35,811 nucleotides of DNA from an uncultured Bacilli bacterium (GCA_947626825.1 CANQTM010000016.1:1-35811); one strand, 5' to 3'. Positions 10,672 to 18,806 are shown, counted from the first letter of the stretch. The notes: generated from the letters alone by a model not told the origin. Numbers and translations are program-made.

Positions 10672-10709
10672 TTGTCAATAATTCAAAATCGTATTATAAT
10701 AAAATACGA
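10672..10709 (+). promoter_or_regulatory. marR promoter with palindromic operator over the -10 box
   Basis: TTGTCA-N17-TATAAT (10672-10700). Inverted repeat TCGTATT-N7-AATACGA (10689-10709) spans the -10. Confidence 0.7.
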
Positions 10710-10728
10710 AAGGGAATTATTAATCAAA

Positions 10729-11160
10729 ATGAATGCAAAAGAATTTTTTTATGAATTTGGTAAACTAATTTATCAAATAGACGGAATATATGAAAACTAT
10801 AGTAAAAACAATAAGGTAAGCGCTCATAATTTATTATGGATATTATATTCTTTAAATGATGGTAAAGAACATAGTCAAAGACAAATTTGTGATGATTGGT
10901 TAATTCCAAGAAGCACAGCTAACTCTATAATTAAAGAACTAGAAGAAAAAGGCTATGTTTCTTTATATAAAATAAAAGGAAAAAGAAGAGAACTAAATAT
11001 TTGTTTAACAAAAATAGGGCAAGAATATGCTAATAATATTTTAGATGATTTATATAATAGAGAAAAAAAAGCATATAAATCTATAAATAATCCTAAAGAA
11101 ATATTAGACATATTAAGAAAAATGATTTTGAAATTGCAAATTATTACAAAAAACAATTAA
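10729..11160 (+). CDS. MarR family winged-helix transcriptional regulator
   Basis: LLWILYSLNDGKEHSQRQICDDWLIPRSTANSIIKELEEKGYVSLYKIKGKRRELNICLTKIGQEYANNIL. ATG at 10729 is preferred because the ORF-track start (10672) coincides with the -35 box. Confidence 0.88.
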   Translation: MNAKEFFYEFGKLIYQIDGIYENYSKNNKVSAHNLLWILYSLNDGKEHSQRQICDDWLIPRSTANSIIKELEEKGYVSLYKIKGKRRELNICLTKIGQEYANNILDDLYNREKKAYKSINNPKEILDILRKMILKLQIITKNN

Positions 11161-11178
11161 AAGGGGAACGGGAAGATT

Positions 11179-11931
11179 ATGAAAAAAATAACACAAGATG
11201 CTGGAAGAAAACAATTAGGAGATTTTTCTGCTGATTTTGCTCATTATAATGATGATGTTTTATTTGGTGAAAATTGGAATAATCAAGATATTGATTTAAA
11301 AACAAGATGTATTATTACAGTTGTTGCTTTGATGTCATCTGGCATAACGGATAGTTCATTGATTTATCATTTATAAAATGCTAAAAATAATGGCGTCACT
11401 CAAAAAGAAATTGCGGCTATTATTACTCATTGTGGTTTTTATGTTGGTTGGCCAAAAGCGTGGGCTGTTTTTCGTTTAGCTAAAGATGTTTGGAATGAAA
11501 AAATAGTAGAAACAACATCAAAAGATATTTATCAAAATACTATTTTATTTCCAATTGGCAAACCAAATGATGGTTTTAAACAATTTTTTATAGGACAAAG
11601 TTATTTAGAACCAATTAGTAAAGAACAAGTTGGTATCTTTAATGTAACATTTGAGCCAGGATGTCGAAACAATTGGCATATACATCACGCAAAAAGTGGT
11701 GGTGGTCAAATCCTTATTTGTATAGGAGGTAGAGGATATTATCAAGAAGAAGGGGAAAAAGCTATTGAAATGAGACCTGGAGATTGTATTAATATTCCTG
11801 CAAATGTTAAACATTGGCACGGTGCAGCAAAAGATAGTTGGTTTAGTCATCTTGCAATAGAAGTACCAGGTGAAGAAACTTCAAATGAGTGGTTAGAACC
11901 AGTTACAGATGAAGAATATTATAAATTATAA
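11179..11931 (+). pseudogene. Carboxymuconolactone decarboxylase/cupin fusion protein interrupted by one in-frame TAA at 11374-11376
   Basis: Frame runs MKKITQDAGRKQLGDFSADFAHYNDDVLFGENW...SSLIYHL*NAKNNGVTQKEIAAIITHCGFYVGWPKAWAVFRLAKDVW... and on into cupin FEPGCRNNWHIHHAKSGGGQILICIGGRGYYQEEGEKAIEMRPGDCINIPANVKHWHGA, ending at TAA 11929-11931. Confidence 0.85.
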
Positions 11932-11974
11932 GTTAATAAAAATATATTTTTGAAAACTTAGTAAGGTGTAAAAA

Positions 11975-12580
11975 ATGAAAATCAACCAAATATTTTTATG
12001 TTTAACAACATTTTTGTTATGTAATTGTTCTAATAGTAACAATACTATTAGTGAAATAAATGATAATAGTGAAAATAAAACAGAAAACAGTATAACAAGT
12101 AGTGATAATAATATCAAAGTTGTTTATTTTAGTTGCACTAACAATACTAAAAAAATAGCAAATCAAATTTCTTCATATTTAGAATGTCAAATAGAAGAAA
12201 TAACGCCAACAATTCCTTATAGTAATGATGATTTAAATTATAATAACAATTCATCAAGGGCTAATAAAGAACAAAATGATGCTGATTCAAGACCTGAAAT
12301 AAAAAATCAAATTAATTTTGAAGACATAAACACTTTATTTTTGGGATATCCTATTTGGTGGGGAAAATTGCCTAAAATTATTTATACATTTTTAGATGAA
12401 TACGATTTTACAAATTACACAATTATTCCTTTTTGCACATCAGGCGGTAGTGATATTTCCACAAGTGTCAGTGAAATAAAAAAATTAGAACTAAACGCTA
12501 CAGTTTTAGATGGTAAAAGATTTGCAGCTAATGCAAACGATAATGAAGTAAGATCATTTGTTGATTCTTTAAATTTATAG
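11975..12580 (+). CDS. Flavodoxin-like protein with N-terminal lipoprotein/secretion signal
   Basis: MKINQIFLCLTTFLLCNCSNSN leader, then VVYFSCTNNTKKIANQI...FLGYPIWWGKLPKIIYTFLDEYDF...IPFCTSGGSDIS. Confidence 0.8.
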   Translation: MKINQIFLCLTTFLLCNCSNSNNTISEINDNSENKTENSITSSDNNIKVVYFSCTNNTKKIANQISSYLECQIEEITPTIPYSNDDLNYNNNSSRANKEQNDADSRPEIKNQINFEDINTLFLGYPIWWGKLPKIIYTFLDEYDFTNYTIIPFCTSGGSDISTSVSEIKKLELNATVLDGKRFAANANDNEVRSFVDSLNL

Positions 12581-12591
12581 AGGATATTATT

Positions 12592-13080
12592 ATGGAATTA
12601 TGGGATGCTTATGATAGTAAATTTAATAAAATTGACAATTTAACACTTGTTAGAGAAAAAGATAAAATTCCTAATGGTGTGTATCATTTAGTTTGTGATA
12701 TTGGTGTAAGGCATGTTGATGGTTCTTATCTTATTATGCAAAGAAGTACAAATAAAACTTTTGGAGGAATGTGGGAATTCACATCTGGTGGATCTGCATT
12801 AAAAGGTGAAAGCCCTATTGAATGTGCCAAAAGAGAACTTTTTGAAGAAACAGGTATTGTTTGTAATGAACTAGTAGAAATAGGTCGTGATATTTGTGAA
12901 GAACGCCATTCAATATATGTTGAATTTTTATGCGTAACGGGTCAAGATAAAAACAATATTATTCTTCAAGAAGGAGAAACACAAGATTATAAATGGGTTA
13001 GCAAAGAAGAATTATTATCATTGAAAGAAGACAAACTTGTAACTAAAAGAATGCAAAAATTTTTAAAAGAATTAAATTAA
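12592..13080 (+). CDS. NUDIX hydrolase
   Basis: GGSALKGESPIECAKRELFEETGI matches the Nudix box GX5EX7REUXEEXGU. Confidence 0.9.
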   Translation: MELWDAYDSKFNKIDNLTLVREKDKIPNGVYHLVCDIGVRHVDGSYLIMQRSTNKTFGGMWEFTSGGSALKGESPIECAKRELFEETGIVCNELVEIGRDICEERHSIYVEFLCVTGQDKNNIILQEGETQDYKWVSKEELLSLKEDKLVTKRMQKFLKELN

Positions 13081-13097
13081 ATTTTTAAAATAATTAT

Positions 13098-13146
13098 AGA
13101 AACTATAAGATAAATGTTAATTTAAAAAATTATAGTTTCTTTTTTA
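13098..13146 (+). terminator. Terminator downstream of the NUDIX gene, inside the repeat module
   Basis: AGAAACTATA (13098-13107) pairs with TATAGTTTCT (13131-13140), followed by a T run; also seen in copy C. Confidence 0.55.
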
Positions 13147-13173
13147 TTTCATTTAAAAAGCAATAAAATTTCA

Positions 13174-13261
13174 TATTTGTTTTTGTTTTGTCTCACATTA
13201 GTTTTTGTTTTGTCCCAAATTAGTTTTTAATTTGTTTCAAATTAGTTTATTTTCCGATAAA
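13174..13261 (+). repeat. Four 22-bp tandem repeats upstream of the copy A promoter
   Basis: TATTTGTTTTTGTTTTGTCTCA / CATTAGTTTTTGTTTTGTCCCA / AATTAGTTTTTAATTTGTTTCA / AATTAGTTTATTTTCCGATAAA. Confidence 0.8.
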
Positions 13262-13288
13262 TGCGGCATTTTATTATAAAATTTAGTA

Positions 13289-13317
13289 TTGATTTTTAAA
13301 ACAAATAATGTTAATAT
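13289..13317 (+). promoter_or_regulatory. Toxin mRNA (RNA I) promoter, copy A
   Basis: TTGATT-N17-TAATAT; identical spacing at 35415-35443. Confidence 0.65.
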
Positions 13318-13365
13318 ACATAACGGCGAACACATAGTTCGGTTATGATAGGAGAATAATTAATC

Positions 13366-13398
13366 ATGGAAAAATGGAATTCATTTTTGATGGTATAA
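13366..13398 (+). CDS. Leader mini-ORF MEKWNSFLMV, copy A
   Basis: 10 aa, preceded by AGGAG; identical peptide in copy C although the preceding spacer has an indel. Confidence 0.4.
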   Translation: MEKWNSFLMV

Positions 13399-13442
13399 TT
13401 AACATTAGAATGAATTTCGATAAATTTTTATATGGAGGGAAT

Positions 13443-13517
13443 ATGGAATATTTGTCAATAATATTTCTCATTTTTTTCATTATCTATCTTATTAAAAATA
13501 ATAATAAGAAGAAGTAA
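13443..13517 (+). CDS. 24-aa hydrophobic peptide, candidate type I toxin, copy A
   Basis: MEYLSIIFLIFFIIYLIKNNNKKK preceded by GGAGGG; single TM segment plus cationic tail; conserved in copy C with one F/L substitution. Confidence 0.7.
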   Translation: MEYLSIIFLIFFIIYLIKNNNKKK

Positions 13518-13559
13518 GATTTATTAACTTTTGTTCAGTGTTAATTATTTCATCATAAC

Positions 13560-13591
13560 AAAAAGGTAGGAGTTAGGCCTCCTACCTTTTT
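13560..13591. terminator. Bidirectional terminator, copy A
   Basis: AAAAAGGTAGGAG-TTAGGC-CTCCTACCTTTTT: perfect 13-bp stem, A run on one side and T run on the other. Confidence 0.85.
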
Positions 13592-13621
13592 CCACTGGAA
13601 AAGTGGCTTTTGTTCTGTGTC
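13560..13621 (-). ncRNA. Predicted antisense RNA (RNA II), copy A, ~60 nt
   Basis: Minus-strand promoter TTGACA-N18-TACAAT (13657 to 13628), then GCGACACAGAACAAAAGCCACTTTTCCAGTGG running into the bidirectional terminator. Confidence 0.6.
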
Positions 13622-13784
13622 GCTATTATTGTAAAACAAAATTCCAAGAATTGTCAATAGGTATGAAAAAAAATTTATGCATAATTTTCAAGAAATTTAA
13701 AAAAGTTCAAGAATTAAACAATAACATTTTGGTAAATTTTATTAGAATCATTTTGATTTAATTGTTTGCAATTAAAAAATATTT

Positions 13785-13970
13785 TAATATACATAATCTA
13801 TCTTATTAAAAATAATAAGAAGAAGTAAAATTTATTAATTTTTGTTCTATGTTAATTATTTCATCATAACAAAAAGGTAGGAGCGGCAACTCCTACCTTT
13901 TTCCACTGGAAAAGTGGTTTTTGTTCTATGTCGCTATTATTGTAAAACAAAATTTCTAAAATTGTCAATA
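13785..13970 (+). repeat. Truncated module copy B: -10 region fused to the toxin C-terminal codons, terminator and antisense promoter kept
   Basis: taatatacata joined directly to atctatcttattaaaaataataagaagaagtaa; leader ORF and toxin start absent; the rest aligns to copies A and C. Confidence 0.8.
13871..13931 (-). ncRNA. Predicted solitary antisense RNA (RNA II), copy B
   Basis: TTGACA-N18-TACAAT (13968 to 13939) intact; terminator AAAAAGGTAGGAG-CGGCAA-CTCCTACCTTTTT (13871-13902) intact. Confidence 0.5.
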
Positions 13971-14311
13971 GACATAAAATTTTTGTGATAATAAATTAAG
14001 AATAACATTGAACTTTTTAAAATTTACAAATAGTTGCTAATGATAAAAATCATATGATATAAAACATTATGGGTAACAAATGTTTATTACTATTTTTGAT
14101 TAATTCAAAATGTTAATTTAATTTTATAAATTGATTAACAAAATTACATTAAAATATCTAATTAAAGGTTATGTTATAGATGTTAAAAAATTAATCAAAG
14201 GATCACATTTAACAAATAAATCTTTATAATTATTATATTAAAAATCTAAACAATATCGCTTTATTATATAAATTGACTATTAGCATAAAACTGAGTATAA
14301 TCAAGTTAGTT

Positions 14312-17300
14312 ATGAAGAAAAAAGATATATCTATTATTATATTTAATATATTTATGCTATCACTTTGTGTGAACTTTTTTCCGTTTAAAAAAAATGATTA
14401 TATCAATGTTTATGCAAGTCAAGATGAAATATTTTTAGAAAAGCCTAACGATTTAAATGATTTGCAAAATGCTACTGATGAACAACTTGATATATGGTCT
14501 AGTTTATCAAGTTTTGATGGAAGAGATTATGATTATATTACTCCTGCTAGGAATCAAGGATCAAAATTAATATGTTGGGTATATGCTGCGGTTGGAGCTG
14601 TTGAAGCAAATATTTTAAGAAATGGCATTGATCCTTCTTTGAATAAAAATAATCTTAATCTTGATGAAAATGTTGCTGCTTATTCTCGTTTTAATAGAGA
14701 TGGTCTAAATGATCCTCTTTTATTAACTACAAATGATACTTTTAGTGGTACCTGGAATCAAGGTTCTCATGCTGAAGATGCATTTTCAGTAATGACTCAA
14801 GGTTATTCTTTAGTTAATCAAACAACAAATGATTATTCAAATGACAACCAAATTAAAAATGCAATAGCTGAATCAAAATATTTTATTAAGGGTTATCATA
14901 ATATACCAAATAATAAAGAAGAAATAAAAAAAGCTATATTAAAATATGGTTCTGTCACTATGGAATATAAAGCACCAAATAATTGGCAAAGATATTTATA
15001 TTATTCTGATGGAACTGCTACAAATCATGCTTCATTAATTGTTGGTTGGGATGATACAATATCAAAAAATAATTTTTTACCAAATAAACCACAAAATGAT
15101 GGTGCTTGGATTGTTAAAAATAGTTGGGGCAGTCATGGCTTTAGCAAAAATAGTACATATTGTTTTTATTTATCATATGATTCTTATTTTGCAGGAAATT
15201 TTTCAGTTGTCGAAACAGCATTAAAAAAAGATTATCCAAATTTATATTATTATGATGGACAAATAGCTGAGCACACCAATAGATATGTAACTGATGCTCA
15301 TGGAGTAATATATGAAGCAAAATTATCAAGCAAAACTAAACAAGAGCAACTTAAAGCGGTAACTTTTGGTATTAGAAATCAAGATTTAATAGCAGATATT
15401 AAAATTTATAGACATCTAAATGCCAATCCATGCAATATAAATGATAAAAATAATATTCCTAATCAAGGTGAACTGGTGGCCCATAAAGAAAACCTTTATT
15501 TTAAATATGATGGAACATATACTATTGATTTAGATGAACCAATTAATCTTGATCAAGGAGAATATTTTTCAATTGTTATTAGTGGTGTTGATAAAAATAA
15601 TAATTGTCTATATCTTACTTATGGTTCTGATACTAGTCAATCAACTAATGACATGACTTATCGATTATATAATAATGTTTGGACAAATTGTGGATATGGC
15701 CAAAACTTTATAGATGGCACACATATGACATGTAGAATTAGAGCTATTACTAGTACCATTTTAAGAAAAAATGTCTTAGAAAATGATTTACAATATGCTA
15801 GAGTTGAAATAGAAAAAAGACAATTAGATTATGCAAATGGGCAATCTTTATTTCCTAATGTGACTGTTTATTTTGATGATAAAATATTACAAGAAGAACA
15901 AGATTATTATATTGTAGCAAACAATAATACCAAACCAGGTTATGCCTCAATTACAATAAATGGCATGAATGATTATTATGGAACAAGAGAAGTTTTATAT
16001 GAAATATTACCACTTAAATATCCACCAAATTATATAAATAATGGCATAATAGAAGTTTATAATGATGTTGTTAATCTTTACGATATAACACTTCCAACAA
16101 ATTGGGTATGGGATCAAACAGATTTTAAACTTAATAATGGATTATCCGATTTTGGATATACAATTAGATATGTTGGTGAAGATAAAGAATATTATCAAAT
16201 TACATCTCGTAGTGTTAAAATAAACAAATTAAATCAAGATCCACCAACTAAAATAGATATTAATAAAACAACAGTAGAAATTATTGGTGATTATTTTTAT
16301 ATTGGTGAAAAAATTATTCCTACAATTAAAGTTTCATATAGTGGTAAAGAATTATATCAAAACATGGATTATACTATTGAATATACAAATAACTTATATG
16401 CTGGTCAAGCAACATTAACTTTAAAAGGTAAAGGATATTATACTGGTGCAAAAAATCAAATGTTTATCATTAAAAAAGCAAATCATCCAAAACAAACACC
16501 AAATAGAACTATAACTATACACCAAAATAATATAGCACTAAATGACATAGATCTTGATTGTAAAGATTGGGCATGGGTAAATCCAAATCAAAAAATATAT
16601 GACGAGAAAACTATTGCAACCATTCAATACATTGGCGAAGATAAAGAAAATTATGAATTTTTAGAAATTCAAATTACAATTATTTTAGAAAAACTAAAAG
16701 ATATTTCTAACATTTCAAGTTTAAATCTTGAACAAACATCTTATGTTTATACAGGAAATGATATATGTCCTAAAGTTATTGCATTAGATAATGACATAAC
16801 TTTAAAAGAAAATATTGATTATGAAATTTCATACCAAAACAATATAAATGCAGGAATAGGGAAAGTAATCATTAATGGTATTAATAATTATAATGGAACA
16901 AAAGAATTAGAATTTACCATCAAAAAAGCTAATAGAAACCAATTTAAAGTAACACAAGAAAATTGGACATATAATGATGAAAATAAACCAAATCCTAAAG
17001 TTGAAGGCAAAGAAGAAGAATCAGAAATAATATATTTATATTCAAATAAAAAAGATGGGGAATATAAAAAAGAAAGACCAACTGATGCCGGGACATATTG
17101 GATAAAATCAATTATTTTAGAATCAACAAATTATAATGAAGCAGAAGATATTACACAATTCATTATCTTACCAAAAAACATAGAAAATTTAGAAATTACA
17201 ATAGAAAGCAAAGATTTTGTATATAATGGACAAGCAATAGAACCTAGTTTTATAATTTTAGATAATGATATAACTTTAAAAGAAAATATTGATTATATTT

Positions 17301-17722
17301 TTGTTTATGAAAACAATATAAATGCTACTAATAATGCTATTATAAAAATTCAAGGCCAAGGAAATTATTGCAATATTTTAATAAAAACTTTTGAGATTAA
17401 AAAAGCTCCATTAAAAAATATAAGCACAACTATTCATGTTGAAAAACAAGTTGATAATTTAAAAGATATTACTTTGCCTGAAGGGTTTATATGGGATGAA
17501 AATTCTATTACTAGAGTTGCTAAAAATGTAATAAAAGCAACAGCAATTTATGTTGGTGAAAATTATAATGTTGAATCAATTGAATTTGAAATAATAATTG
17601 ATGATTATAATAAACAAAATAATTTAACTTGGATATGGATAAGTTTATCTTCTAGTTTAGTTATAATAAGTGTTATTATAAGTTTAATCATTGTATATAA
17701 AAAGAAAAAATTTAAACTATAA
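14312..17722 (+). CDS. Papain-like (C1A) cysteine protease with lectin-like region, multiple Ig/MBG-like repeats and C-terminal TM anchor
   Basis: SSFDGRDYDYITPARNQGSKLICWVYAAVGAVE (Cys), NHASLIVGWDD (His), GAWIVKNSWG (Asn); repeats LDNDITLKENIDYxxxYxNNINA; C-terminal ISLSSSLVIISVIISLIIVYKKKKFKL. The ORF-track start 14273 is less likely than ATG 14312. Confidence 0.82.
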   Translation: MKKKDISIIIFNIFMLSLCVNFFPFKKNDYINVYASQDEIFLEKPNDLNDLQNATDEQLDIWSSLSSFDGRDYDYITPARNQGSKLICWVYAAVGAVEANILRNGIDPSLNKNNLNLDENVAAYSRFNRDGLNDPLLLTTNDTFSGTWNQGSHAEDAFSVMTQGYSLVNQTTNDYSNDNQIKNAIAESKYFIKGYHNIPNNKEEIKKAILKYGSVTMEYKAPNNWQRYLYYSDGTATNHASLIVGWDDTISKNNFLPNKPQNDGAWIVKNSWGSHGFSKNSTYCFYLSYDSYFAGNFSVVETALKKDYPNLYYYDGQIAEHTNRYVTDAHGVIYEAKLSSKTKQEQLKAVTFGIRNQDLIADIKIYRHLNANPCNINDKNNIPNQGELVAHKENLYFKYDGTYTIDLDEPINLDQGEYFSIVISGVDKNNNCLYLTYGSDTSQSTNDMTYRLYNNVWTNCGYGQNFIDGTHMTCRIRAITSTILRKNVLENDLQYARVEIEKRQLDYANGQSLFPNVTVYFDDKILQEEQDYYIVANNNTKPGYASITINGMNDYYGTREVLYEILPLKYPPNYINNGIIEVYNDVVNLYDITLPTNWVWDQTDFKLNNGLSDFGYTIRYVGEDKEYYQITSRSVKINKLNQDPPTKIDINKTTVEIIGDYFYIGEKIIPTIKVSYSGKELYQNMDYTIEYTNNLYAGQATLTLKGKGYYTGAKNQMFIIKKANHPKQTPNRTITIHQNNIALNDIDLDCKDWAWVNPNQKIYDEKTIATIQYIGEDKENYEFLEIQITIILEKLKDISNISSLNLEQTSYVYTGNDICPKVIALDNDITLKENIDYEISYQNNINAGIGKVIINGINNYNGTKELEFTIKKANRNQFKVTQENWTYNDENKPNPKVEGKEEESEIIYLYSNKKDGEYKKERPTDAGTYWIKSIILESTNYNEAEDITQFIILPKNIENLEITIESKDFVYNGQAIEPSFIILDNDITLKENIDYIFVYENNINATNNAIIKIQGQGNYCNILIKTFEIKKAPLKNISTTIHVEKQVDNLKDITLPEGFIWDENSITRVAKNVIKATAIYVGENYNVESIEFEIIIDDYNKQNNLTWIWISLSSSLVIISVIISLIIVYKKKKFKL

Positions 17723-17828
17723 TGAAACATATTTTTGATTGTTTATTATAGTTTTTTAATGTTATATATATTTCATAAAATGCCAGTTTAATATATAATA
17801 AACATGAAAGGAATTTTCTAAAAGAGTT

Positions 17829-18803
17829 ATGCTAGAAATCATTGTCAATGAAAATGATCAAAATAAAAGATTAGATAAATTTGTTAAAAAAGTACTTCCT
17901 AAAGCACCTGATTCTTTTATTTATAAACTTTTTAGAAAAAAAGACATTAAAGTAAACAAAAAACATAAATCTTATGATTATATAACTTCTTTAAATGATG
18001 TTGTTAATATTTATATTACTAAAGAACAAGAAAATGAATTTATTGCTAACAAAAATATTGAAATTTCAACTAATAAAGATTTTATAGTTATTTATGAAGA
18101 TGACAATATTTTAGTAGTAAATAAAAAAAATAATCTTCTAGTACATGATGGTGATGATAAATTAAAAAATGATGACACTTTAACAAAACAAGTTTTAAAT
18201 TATTTAATAGAAAACAAATCATATAATCCTTTAAAAGAAAATTCATTTATTCCAGCTTTAGCACATAGAATTGATAGAAATACTAGTGGATTAGTGATTT
18301 TTGGTAAAACATCATTAGCTTTACAAGAACTATTTCAAGCTTTTAAAAATCATCAAGACATTACTAAAGAATATATTGCATTAGTTTGTGGATGCATCAA
18401 TTCAAAAGGTTGCATCAATGCCAAATTAAAGAAAAACGAAAAAACAAAAATAGTTAATGTTGATGAAAAAAATGGTTTAGAAGCGACAACTTTATATGAG
18501 CCAATAAAAGTTTATCAGGATGTAACATTATTAAAAATACAAATTTTAACAGGAAGAACACATCAAATAAGAGTTCATATGAAATATATTGGTAATCCAT
18601 TAGTTGGTGATCAAAAATATGGTAATGCCAATTCTGATTTGCTAGCCAAAAAATATGGTTTAAATAATTATTTCTTACATGCTAAGAAAATTTGTTTTAA
18701 AAATTTACATGGTGTTTTATCATATTTAAATAATAAAGAATTTGTTGCACCATTATTTGAGTGGGAACAAAAATTAATAAATAAATTAAATGGAGGGAAC
18801 TAA
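17829..18803 (+). CDS. RluA-family pseudouridine synthase with N-terminal S4-like domain
   Basis: PALAHRIDRNTSGLVIFGKT, LLKIQILTGRTHQIRVHMKYIGNPLVGDQKYG. Confidence 0.93.
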   Translation: MLEIIVNENDQNKRLDKFVKKVLPKAPDSFIYKLFRKKDIKVNKKHKSYDYITSLNDVVNIYITKEQENEFIANKNIEISTNKDFIVIYEDDNILVVNKKNNLLVHDGDDKLKNDDTLTKQVLNYLIENKSYNPLKENSFIPALAHRIDRNTSGLVIFGKTSLALQELFQAFKNHQDITKEYIALVCGCINSKGCINAKLKKNEKTKIVNVDEKNGLEATTLYEPIKVYQDVTLLKIQILTGRTHQIRVHMKYIGNPLVGDQKYGNANSDLLAKKYGLNNYFLHAKKICFKNLHGVLSYLNNKEFVAPLFEWEQKLINKLNGGN

Positions 18804-18806
18804 TTT

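Larger units (their letters stand above)
13085..13665 (+). repeat. Repeat module copy A (type I toxin-antitoxin-like), complete
   Basis: Near-identical to 35212-35790, including upstream iterons, promoter, leader ORF, peptide ORF, terminator and antisense promoter. Confidence 0.85.

Noticed and set aside
10672-10728. Upstream TTG start for MarR in the ORF track
   Set aside because: These bases form the -35 box, -10 box and palindrome; ATG at 10729 fits better.
11374-11376. Alternative genetic code (TAA = Gln)
   Set aside because: Many intact genes here terminate at TAA, including suf and pgcA-like genes; a point mutation is simpler.
11605-11850. Minus-strand 81-aa ORF across the cupin domain
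   Set aside because: The plus frame encodes a clear cupin, so this is a by-product of the nonsense-split gene.
13174-13261. CRISPR array
   Set aside because: The 22-bp units are directly tandem without spacers, and no cas genes are nearby.
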